Positions 1-5,613 of a stretch of DNA of 47,658 bases are shown piece by piece. Location: contig NZ_JAWOCR010000018.1 in NCBI RefSeq assembly GCF_046483665.1, positions 1 through 47,658 on the forward strand, written 5' to 3'. Origin of the DNA: Thiohalophilus sp046483665. GTDB lineage: Bacteria > Pseudomonadota > Gammaproteobacteria > UBA6429 > Thiohalophilaceae. How positions within the stretch are numbered: the stretch's first letter is position 1; each line of letters starts with the position of its first letter. Made by a program: the position numbers and the translations under genes. The notes beneath the pieces were generated by a model. That model did no database searches. It saw only the letters and a list, made by a program, of their open reading frames with translations, and had not been told where the DNA came from.

Positions 1-170
1 TACCCTCGCGTATAAGGGGGAGGTTAGAGCCTGCCTCGCACTTGATGCGGGAGAGAGGGGAGTAGAACAACAGCCCTCGCTCCTGGTACCTGGCAACTCG
101 CCCCTGCCCGAAGCGCCGAGCAGGAAACCCGCAAAATCATGGACTACAATCAGCTGCAGGAGGACAGATC

Positions 171-296
171 ATGGCACGCAGCATCGACGACATCGAAAAG
201 GAACTCATGGCCCTGCCTGAACAGGACCGGTCACGCATCGCCCTGGATTTACTCCGCAGCCTGGACAACGACGACGAGTATTTAGGGTCAGAGTAA
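171..296 (+). pseudogene. Truncated addiction-module antitoxin
   Basis: A good ribosome site (GCAGGAGG) precedes an ATG that opens MARSIDDIEKEL, followed by an ALPEQDR and a LDLLRSLD stretch. This closely matches the intact antitoxin at 3572 (MARSINDLEKEV). The family is the putative addiction module component / unstable antitoxin type (PF09720-like). After about 35 native residues the frame runs into a palindromic element and stops five codons later, so the C-terminal half, which normally binds the toxin, is missing. The upstream bases (CAGGAAACCCGCA and ATGGACTACAAT) also recur before other copies. No toxin gene is nearby. Certainly a remnant; whether the 41-residue peptide is made is unknown. 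Confidence 0.75.
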
Positions 297-341
297 AAAC
301 TTAATGTCAGTCAGTCGCTATTTTTACTCTGACCCTAAATA
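279..341. repeat. Palindromic element, copy 1 (21-bp arms)
   Basis: Perfect inverted repeat: arm 279-299 (starts TATTTAGGGTCAGAG) pairs with 321-341, around a 21-nt spacer (300-320). It interrupts the antitoxin gene directly after a CGAG. The right end is followed by a partial second copy of its own terminus (GACCCTAAATATCT at 331-344 and again at 345-358). An identical copy lies at 506-568. No coding capacity; probably a non-autonomous mobile repeat or a REP-like element. Confidence 0.85.
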
Positions 342-360
342 TCTGACCCTAAATATCTAG

Positions 361-505
361 GCAGTCAAAACGCCAGAGCAGCTTGCCGCATTGACCCAGC
401 AGCTTCAGCAAAAAGCCTTTGAGGCTATGCTCGAAGGCGAGATGACGGACCATCTCGGCTATCCCAAGCACGACACAGCCGGCCACCACACCGGCAACAG
501 CCGAG
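361..505 (+). pseudogene. IS256-family transposase fragment
   Basis: One open frame from 361 reads through about 48 codons and contains the blocks KAFEAMLEGEMTDHLGYPKH and a following AGHHTGNSR. This is the conserved N-terminal region of IS256/mutator-type transposases (family pattern: a short acidic helix, DHLGY, then a GNSRNG-like motif). The fragment has no start codon, no catalytic DDE region and no terminal repeats. It is trapped between two copies of the palindrome, the second of which starts just after the GNSR codons. Family assignment is based on motif recognition; it is a dead remnant. Confidence 0.75.
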
Positions 506-568
506 TATTTAGGGTCAGAGTAAAAACTTAATGTCAGTCAGTCGCTATTTTTACTCTGACCCTAAATA
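506..568. repeat. Palindromic element, copy 2
   Basis: Identical in arms and spacer to copy 1: arm 506-526, spacer 527-547, arm 548-568. It again begins immediately after CGAG, this time inside the IS256-type fragment. Its right terminus runs directly into an 8-bp tandem array made of the same terminal bases. Two identical copies 165 bp apart point to recent movement or duplication. Confidence 0.85.
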
Positions 569-644
569 TCTCTAAATATCTAAATATCTAAATATCTAAA
601 TATCTAAATATCTAAATATCTAAATATCTAAATATCTGAATATC
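563..644. repeat. 8-bp tandem repeat (TAAATATC)
   Basis: Eight exact head-to-tail copies of TAAATATC fill 573-636. A further exact unit at 563-570 is separated by two bases, and a degenerate TGAATATC follows at 637-644. The unit is the terminal sequence of the adjoining palindromic element (CCTAAATATC), so the array grew from the element's end. Such arrays are prone to slippage and are likely to vary in length between strains. Confidence 0.95.
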
Positions 645-787
645 GGGTCTTGTCTTTTGCCCTGCCCGGTTTCACAATCTGTGCTCTGTTTCCCGCAATC
701 CCCGCCTGTGAAATGTATAAATGAAATCCTGTCCACGGAATTCGCATGTTCCGGGGTTTTCCCATTTCTGTTTCCGGAACGCAAACG

Positions 788-1723
788 ATGCCTCGACTTT
801 TCCATAGCAAATTGATACTGCTGCTTCGCGTATGGGCGATATTTCTCGCCATGGGTATGAGTTTCTGCGCGACGGGCGCTGAAAATGATCACATCGATTT
901 TACGCAATTGGAAAAGTACGCGATTTTCTCTGAAGCGGCCTATCTGTCCGAGTCACAGGTCAAGGAGATTGTTCAATCCCATGGCTATTTGTTGACCCGT
1001 CACAGTGACATCCCGGGGCTGGCGGTCACTTACTATTTACTGACCAATGATCAAACCAAACACCAGGTTATCGCCATCAGGGGGACTTTTAATATCGCCA
1101 ACACTCTGCTGAACATGGATGCCAGACTGGTGACCGACCCGCATACCGGGGTCCGCGTACATCGCGGTTTCTCGATGGCGGCGCAGGTGATCTACGAAGA
1201 GGTCAAACCGTTATTGAAGAAGGGGTATACCGTCAGTACCACGGGCCACAGCCTGGGCGGGGCGGTCGCACTGGTACTGGCTATGTACCTGGACCTTGAC
1301 GGGGCAGATATTGATAAAGTGGTGACGTTCGGGCAACCGAAGGTGACCAATGTGGCCGGGGCCGACAAGTTTGCAGACCTGGGGGTTTACCGCCTGGTGA
1401 CGCCCGAAGATATCGTGCCGCTACTCCCGCCACTGGATGCCATGGATATCAAAGATCTGGACATCTACTGGCATCTTGGCAAAGAGGTGATTCTGCTCGC
1501 CGATAAGCGCTATGCGCTACTCGATGGGCTCGCCAGCATGATGCGTATTGCCAACTTCACCCAGCAACCGCTCACGGAGAGCAATTTGCAGAATCATCAA
1601 ATGGCGCGCTATCGAGCCTTGCTGCAGAGCAAGCTCGACGGTGCCGATCAGGTTTCTCACGAGATCGACCTGAATCTTTTCAACCTGTTTGGCGGTGATA
1701 AAGAGACGGAACAGCAACAATAA
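788..1723 (+). CDS. Secreted class 3 lipase (Lipase_3 family)
   Basis: Predicted alpha/beta-hydrolase that cleaves acylglycerol esters outside the cytoplasm. Counting from the ATG at 788 (311 aa), residues 1 to about 31 form a signal peptide: basic MPRLFHSK, a hydrophobic core, then an ATGA-type cleavage region. The nucleophile elbow TGHSLGG places catalytic Ser155; Asp208 in TPEDIVPL and His229 in YWHLGKE fit the rest of the triad of fungal-type class 3 lipases. An ATG at 746 would add 14 residues before the signal peptide, so 788 is preferred. The gene stands alone; a decayed repeat follows the stop. No chaperone gene (lif) is present, as expected for this class. Substrate is unknown. Confidence 0.85.
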   Translation: MPRLFHSKLILLLRVWAIFLAMGMSFCATGAENDHIDFTQLEKYAIFSEAAYLSESQVKEIVQSHGYLLTRHSDIPGLAVTYYLLTNDQTKHQVIAIRGTFNIANTLLNMDARLVTDPHTGVRVHRGFSMAAQVIYEEVKPLLKKGYTVSTTGHSLGGAVALVLAMYLDLDGADIDKVVTFGQPKVTNVAGADKFADLGVYRLVTPEDIVPLLPPLDAMDIKDLDIYWHLGKEVILLADKRYALLDGLASMMRIANFTQQPLTESNLQNHQMARYRALLQSKLDGADQVSHEIDLNLFNLFGGDKETEQQQ

Positions 1724-1740
1724 AACTATGCCAGAAAACC

Positions 1741-1790
1741 GGGGACAGAACACAGTTTGCTAATATTAGTGAAATCTTTGCTCTGACTCG
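1741..1790. repeat. Decayed GGGTCAGAG-type inverted repeat
   Basis: The core ACACAGTTTGCTAATATTAG and terminal CTCTGACTC match the repeats at 7996-8044 and (reverse strand) 38541-38590, which share a CGCAGTTATTGCTAA-like core and GGGTCAGAG/CTCTGACCC ends. It starts 18 bp after the lipase stop codon. The arms no longer pair well, so it looks like an old member of the family. Confidence 0.5.
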
Positions 1791-1832
1791 ATAATGTGGC
1801 CCAATCATAAATCAAAGAGTCAGACCACAGTA

Positions 1833-2486
1833 TCAGGCATCTGCCATCCCGTGCAGCCCGGAATTGGAAGTGGATGACTCTTCGAATCTGCCGAAAAGTT
1901 TTTCCTTGGCCTGTTCGTATTGGGTATGGGCAATGACCTGACTATTATTCAGACGCCTTAACATACGTAATTCACCGGCTAACTGGTTTTGTGTGGGGAG
2001 TACGAAATCTTCGCCCAGTTTGGCGATACGCCGCTCCAGGTGTTGAACAAATTGTTCAAATTCGGTGCGCGAAGGCTGGTTAACCTGAAGTTTTACTAAT
2101 GGGACACCAGCGTGTCTGGATACGTAAATCCGTTGGCGGCTGCTGTATTTCCAGAACAGGTAGAGTTGCCCCGTAAGCAGGAGACTGGCCAGTACCAGCG
2201 TCAGAAGTAAATAACCGTCGGCTTTACCGGGCAGGTAGCCTGGTAACAACCAGAGTATGAAAAGCACACTAAAAAGGGTCAATACACTACCAATCAGCCA
2301 GGGTCGGCACAAAGCGAGTCTTTGCTGACTGGTTGGGTCCAGAGCCAACAGGTCAATACTGTATACGCGCTGTCGCTTGTTGCGTTTTTCGCGGATTCGC
2401 AGTGCGCGATTGTCCAGCAGCTGAATCTTCAGTTTTCGACCCGACTGACCGGTTTGCGCAAGCTTCATCGTAATTTGGTGCGCCAT
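1833..2486 (-). CDS. Two-TM membrane protein of unknown function
   Basis: I do not recognise the family. The ATG at 2486 is chosen because GAGAGGA lies just upstream; the longer open frame to 2738 runs through RAYT-leader-like repeat sequence and is unlikely to be coding. The 217-residue product has a basic N-terminal region (KIQLLDNRALRIREKRNKRQ), two close membrane helices at roughly 63-85 and 91-112, and a cytoplasmic C-terminal region with a predicted helical tail (FEQFVQHLERRIAKLGEDF). Convergent with the lipase. No partner genes suggest a role. Confidence 0.6.
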   Translation of the reverse strand: MAHQITMKLAQTGQSGRKLKIQLLDNRALRIREKRNKRQRVYSIDLLALDPTSQQRLALCRPWLIGSVLTLFSVLFILWLLPGYLPGKADGYLLLTLVLASLLLTGQLYLFWKYSSRQRIYVSRHAGVPLVKLQVNQPSRTEFEQFVQHLERRIAKLGEDFVLPTQNQLAGELRMLRRLNNSQVIAHTQYEQAKEKLFGRFEESSTSNSGLHGMADA

Positions 2487-2659
2487 TGGATCCTCTCGCT
2501 CGAAGGTTTTGATCTCGGGGCCTTGAACACACTCATTCCTGGTGAAAGCCAGTACCCCGATATCCCGCCGGTTTCCCCGGCGGGCAATGCCGGTATCAAT
2601 CACCAAGTATGGCAGGGGAATGACATAATTCCAGAAAAACCGCCTCAGGAGGAAATGCC

Positions 2660-2791
2660 GGGATTGGACTACTGTAACCTGTTGAACATGCGATATTTTT
2701 ACTGGAATAAAGGCTGTCAGAGGCCTTGGATGTCTCATTTGATGAGTGAAAACACGGCTTTGAGGAGGGAGCTGCTATGTCTGCGCGCCGG
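2660..2791 (+). repeat. Decayed RAYT leader, copy 1
   Basis: Collinear with the leader of the intact RAYT at 13806-13922: a GGGATTGGACTACTGTAACC start, TTTTTACTGGAATAAAGGCT, GAGGCC, a leader ATG (2752, reading MSENTALRR), GGAGGGAGC, then the ATG at 2777. After ATGTCTGCGCGCCGG the frame stops, and an unrelated broken CARDB gene follows. Most diverged of the four copies. Confidence 0.7.
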
Positions 2792-2800
2792 TAGCTGGGA

Positions 2801-3226
2801 ATGCAAAACTTTATTGATGCGCGCGAAACCGAGCGCCCAACCGGGCACTTCTTCAAGCTCTATGCCGACGAAGATGGTACCGATCAGGAAGACGATCTCG
2901 TTGCCGCCCCGGGCCTACCCTGATCTAACCATCATTGAGGTCACCAAGGTACCGGGCTTCGATAACAGGTTTCAGGTCAAGGTGCAGAACATCGGCAACA
3001 CAACTGCAAGTGGTGCTGTGTTGTCGGGCGAGGACACTACAGGCCAGGGGACGGCGGCACCACGCCCATCCTGACTCTGACGCCGAACAAGTATTCGGCC
3101 ATGATTTTCCAGGTGCCGAGTACCAATATTGACCGCGGTGATCGTATCAAGTTCTTTGCCGACGCGTACAAGAAGGTTTACTAGGGCAATGAGAATAACA
3201 ACGTAAGGTACTTTAGCGTTCCTTAA
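2801..3226 (+). pseudogene. Broken CARDB-domain protein
   Basis: Three reading frames joined together resemble one protein. The first (from ATG 2801) opens MQNFIDARETERPTGHFFK and stops after about 40 codons. The second carries YPDLTIIEV and FQVKVQNIGNTTASGAV, typical of a CARDB / cell-adhesion-related beta-sandwich. The third carries PNKYSAMIFQVPST, then a TAG in place of a sense codon before GNENNN, the usual CARDB ending. At least two frameshifts and one stop make it non-functional. It sits directly behind a RAYT leader and ahead of a good terminator. CARDB domains usually occur in secreted or surface proteins. Confidence 0.6.
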
Positions 3227-3252
3227 GCACTGCAGCGGCAGTTACGAAAAAG

Positions 3253-3277
3253 GTCGAACCCCGGTTCGGCGTTTTTT
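3253..3277 (+). terminator. Rho-independent terminator
   Basis: GTCGAAC pairs with GTTCGGC (one G-T pair) across a short C-rich loop at 3253-3269, followed by a run of six T at 3272-3277. It lies just after the broken CARDB gene, which it presumably once served. Confidence 0.7.
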
Positions 3278-3311
3278 GTTCGTCCGCCTGTGCGTATTTG
3301 ATTTCCGGCCA

Positions 3312-3483
3312 GGGTCGTACCATCTCAACCTGTCGAACGTATTTAATTTTTTGCTCGAATAAAGGCTGTCTGAGGCCTTGAGCATCACATTTTATGGATG
3401 AAAACGTCGCCTTAACGAGGAAGCGTGTTATGCCACGCGCTAATTGCTACTTTTTACCCCCCCCATTACCTCTGGCATATTAA
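3312..3483 (+). pseudogene. RAYT leader copy 2 with remnant start of RAYT
   Basis: Aligns with the intact RAYT leader: GGGTCGTACC start, TTTTTTGCTCGAATAAA, CTGTCTGAGGCCTT, a leader ATG reading MDENVALTRK, then the RAYT ATG at 3430 giving MPRANCYFLP. A C-rich indel near 3458 breaks the frame and it stops 17 codons in (3481-3483); nothing RAYT-like follows. The preserved leader and lost body match the pattern at 10007. Confidence 0.75.
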
Positions 3484-3571
3484 GCTCCGTTGCGATCTAT
3501 CCTCTGGACAGTATGTATGAAGATAGCGTTTCTCAAAATTCATGGACTACAATCGTTGCAGGGGGCACACC

Positions 3572-3820
3572 ATGGCACGTAGTATCAACGACCTTGAAAA
3601 GGAAGTCTTTGCCCTGCCCGGAGAGAATCGGGTGCGTATTGCCCTCGATTTAATCCGCAGCCTGGACAAAGACAACGAGTCCCTCTCGCGCGAAGAATGG
3701 GAAGCCGCCTGGACGGAAGAGATCAGGCGTCGGTTGGAAGATATTCAGGCGGGACGAGTCGAACTCCTGGATGCCGAGCAGGTCATGGCGGAGCTCAGAG
3801 CTCGATATCCAAAGAAATAA
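3572..3820 (+). CDS. Orphan addiction-module antitoxin
   Basis: An 82-residue protein beginning MARSINDLEKEVFALP, of the putative addiction module component family (PF09720 / TIGR02574-like). Family members bind and inhibit a RelE/ParE-type toxin and repress their own operon. The N-terminal half (helical, RIALDLIRSLD) and the C-terminal toxin-binding half (EEWEAAWTEEIRRRLEDI, then VMAELRARY) are both complete. GCAGGGGG precedes the ATG; an in-frame ATG at 3542 is less well placed. The expected toxin gene downstream is absent: the next gene lies on the other strand 44 bp away. It may act in trans on a toxin elsewhere or be a leftover. Confidence 0.8.
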   Translation: MARSINDLEKEVFALPGENRVRIALDLIRSLDKDNESLSREEWEAAWTEEIRRRLEDIQAGRVELLDAEQVMAELRARYPKK

Positions 3821-3863
3821 CTTCAAGGGCTCAATGCTCTTTCCCCATTGGCTTTTTACCCGA

Positions 3864-4277
3864 TCATTCCTTCGACCACCGAACCGCGACGGCCTTATAC
3901 GCCGCAGCTCGCGGATTGCCGAGTTTCCGGTAATCGTCGGCCACGATTTGGTAGCCGTTCGTTCTTAGCCGCAGATCAGCGACAGTGGGATTGTTCACGC
4001 TACCGGCCAGTGTGGGGATGCGCAATGTGATCCCGCTTTCGATCAGCTCCGGGTTTTGGCGCGGCAATTCGGGTCTGTTCTCCGCATAGATAATCGGCCA
4101 CCAGAAGGCGTCCCCCAGTCTGGTTGCCGCACTCCCCCATAACGTATCGCCGGGCGAGACGACGATCTCGGTTGTCGCCGCTGGCGACGGGCTGGTTTCC
4201 GGTTTTACAGAGTCAGCAGGAGCGGCTGCGGGTGCTTGCTCATCGGAAGTGGTTGTGGGGGGCGGCGTCGGTAGCAA
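3864..4277 (-). CDS. LysM-containing C-terminal part of frameshifted HU-membrane-LysM protein
   Basis: This frame continues the HU-membrane gene (4240-4884) after a shift; it has no convincing ribosome site or ATG of its own (only a TTG at 4277). It encodes a Pro/Ala/Ser-rich linker and then a LysM domain: VVSPGDTLWG, WWPIIYAENRPEL, LIESGITLRIP. LysM domains bind peptidoglycan glycans. A short tail (GYQIVADDYRKLG) follows. The frames overlap in 4240-4277, where the minus strand has a run of six C (4257-4262). Reading one C fewer, or a +1 slip there, joins both parts into one protein of roughly 335 residues. Could be a real mutation, a programmed slip or a sequencing error. Confidence 0.7.
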   Translation of the reverse strand: MLPTPPPTTTSDEQAPAAAPADSVKPETSPSPAATTEIVVSPGDTLWGSAATRLGDAFWWPIIYAENRPELPRQNPELIESGITLRIPTLAGSVNNPTVADLRLRTNGYQIVADDYRKLGNPRAAAYKAVAVRWSKE

Positions 4278-4884
4278 TTGTAGGGGCTATCGCTCCGGGA
4301 GTTTGTTCGGTGGGTATTACTACCATTTTATCCGATGACTTCTCGGGCGGAGCCTGGGAGGGAGTCGGGGATGGAGCTTGTGGCTGAATTTGAGACGGAG
4401 TCGGGGTTGGAGCCTGGGTCTGATCCGGGGATGAAACCCGGGGCTCATCCTGAGTGGATAGCCGGTTCGCTGCCCAGATACCAAGTATGATCAGCAACAA
4501 GGCAAACAGTGCCAGCAAGATCCAAAAGCCTGTTCGGGTACGCCAGGCGGTTTTCTCCGGAGTGAGTTCCCTGATTCGCAGCTGACGGAAAGGCGCGTTG
4601 ACAGCAAAACGCAATGCACTGTAGGGGCGGAAGTGGACACGCGAGTGCGCGGGAATCGTTAAGGGCGCGCCGGAGTTGGGGTCGTGGCCCGCCTGTTCAT
4701 CGACATGGGTCGTATGGAAGCGGCCGAAGTGATACAGATGAACATCATCGCCGGACTCCAATTCCTCACCTATGGTCTTGGCCAGTTGGTGGATATAGGT
4801 ATTTGCTTCGGCATTACTGACTTTGGCGCGTGCGGCCACCAGCTCTGCAAAGGCGGGAAGCGTGATCTTGTTGTCGTCGCTCAT
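4240..4884 (-). CDS. HU-like domain with transmembrane anchor (N-terminal part)
   Basis: Residues 1 to about 96 resemble the HU/IHF fold: helical LPAFAELVAARAKVSNAEAN, then GDDVHLYHFGRF (equivalent of the HU V-x-L-x-x-F-G-x-F strand) and IPAHSRVHFRPYSALR. Residues about 119-140 (WILLALFALLLIILGIW) form one membrane helix; a Pro/Thr/Gln-rich linker follows and the frame ends in a stop at 4240. With the HU part cytoplasmic, the linker would be periplasmic, in line with the LysM domain in the next frame. It overlaps the upstream HU-like gene by ATGA, so both are probably cotranslated. DNA binding is inferred; the arm region was not checked against known contact residues. Confidence 0.75.
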   Translation of the reverse strand: MSDDNKITLPAFAELVAARAKVSNAEANTYIHQLAKTIGEELESGDDVHLYHFGRFHTTHVDEQAGHDPNSGAPLTIPAHSRVHFRPYSALRFAVNAPFRQLRIRELTPEKTAWRTRTGFWILLALFALLLIILGIWAANRLSTQDEPRVSSPDQTQAPTPTPSQIQPQAPSPTPSQAPPEKSSDKMVVIPTEQTPGAIAPTIATDAAPHNHFR

Positions 4885-5186
4885 GTCTGCGGACCCGCTT
4901 CGTCCGATTCGATATCGTAAACATCTTCACGCAGCAATGTGCCCGTGCGAAACACGGGGACGCGCCGTTTGGGGAAGATCGCAAAGTCATGACTGGCTGG
5001 CCGATAACCACGATGCTCCTCGTACGTCGCCGTGTCGAAAGTGCCAAGGTGCGGGATGGTTACCGCGTTTCCGGCCCGGAGCAGGTCACGAATCTCGCTG
5101 AGTGTCGCCTTCAGCAACCGCTGTGACGAAGCGTTCGAGATGCCCAGCTCCTTTGCAATGTGTTCAATAAGTTCAGATTGGTTCAT
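4881..5186 (-). CDS. HU-family DNA-binding protein
   Basis: A 101-residue HU/IHF-like protein beginning MNQSELIEHIAKELGISNAS, with the typical second helix (QRLLKATLSEIRDLLRAG) and VTIPHLGTFDTATYEEHRGY, the equivalent of the conserved beta region; FPKRRVPVFRTGTLLRE matches the P-x-F-x-x-G-x-x-L end of HU. AAGGAG lies before ATG 5186, which is why the longer frame to 5363 is rejected. It overlaps the HU-membrane gene by 4 bp (ATGA), giving a two-gene operon of related HU domains, one soluble and one membrane-anchored; they may heterodimerise as HU and IHF subunits do (inference). Confidence 0.8.
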   Translation of the reverse strand: MNQSELIEHIAKELGISNASSQRLLKATLSEIRDLLRAGNAVTIPHLGTFDTATYEEHRGYRPASHDFAIFPKRRVPVFRTGTLLREDVYDIESDEAGPQT

Positions 5187-5423
5187 GGTTGCTCCTTGGT
5201 GGGCCGGTTTCTGTAAAGTGCCGGGAAGCAACATTCCTGCTACCGAATCCATAGCATTTTTTTGAACACTCTTTGTCATTAATGCCCGACTCGATATCTC
5301 AGTATAGTTGACACTCGAGTGTCTGCAATATTCCCTGCATCTGCGCAGGTTCTGTGAGTTCATTGGAACTTGTCGTTTGCATCCGTACGTCAGCGCACAT
5401 TGATCATCAACTTAAACTGATGG

Positions 5424-5530
5424 GGGCAAAGTCCTGTTCCAATGGGTGAGATTGGCAAGGCCTGGCTGCGACATAGCCAGGTTGATGCAGGGTGGTCAGA
5501 GGCGTTTTTCAGTGAAAAGAGGGGTTATAC
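5424..5530. repeat. Intergenic repeat, copy A
   Basis: About 105 bp that align with 9873-9970 (copy B): shared CAAAG, TTCCA, GAGATTGG, AAGGCC, GTGGTCAGAGG and a GAAA(A)GGGG block in the same order. Contains a perfect 7-bp hairpin, CCTGGCT/AGCCAGG (5461-5481). Lies between the HU operon and the DUF748 gene. The rest of 5187-5613 shows nothing I recognise apart from a small stem (ACACC/GGTGT) near 5568-5581, ahead of a strong GGAGGTGA ribosome site. Confidence 0.55.
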
Positions 5531-5613
5531 CTCCTATACTTTATCTGTCCGGGGCCCTCCAATGGTTGACACCTTGCGGTGTGGATTGAGACAGTGGAGG
5601 TGACGGTTTACGA

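Noticed and set aside
573..636. 8-bp tandem array as a CRISPR or replication iteron array
   Set aside because: Units are directly adjacent with no spacers, no cas or rep gene is nearby, and the unit derives from the neighbouring palindrome's end.
2322..3074. Plus-strand open frame of 250 codons across the membrane-protein gene and repeats
   Set aside because: It runs antisense to a gene with a good ribosome site, then through a RAYT leader and only its end has CARDB-like sequence; the CARDB part belongs to a broken gene.
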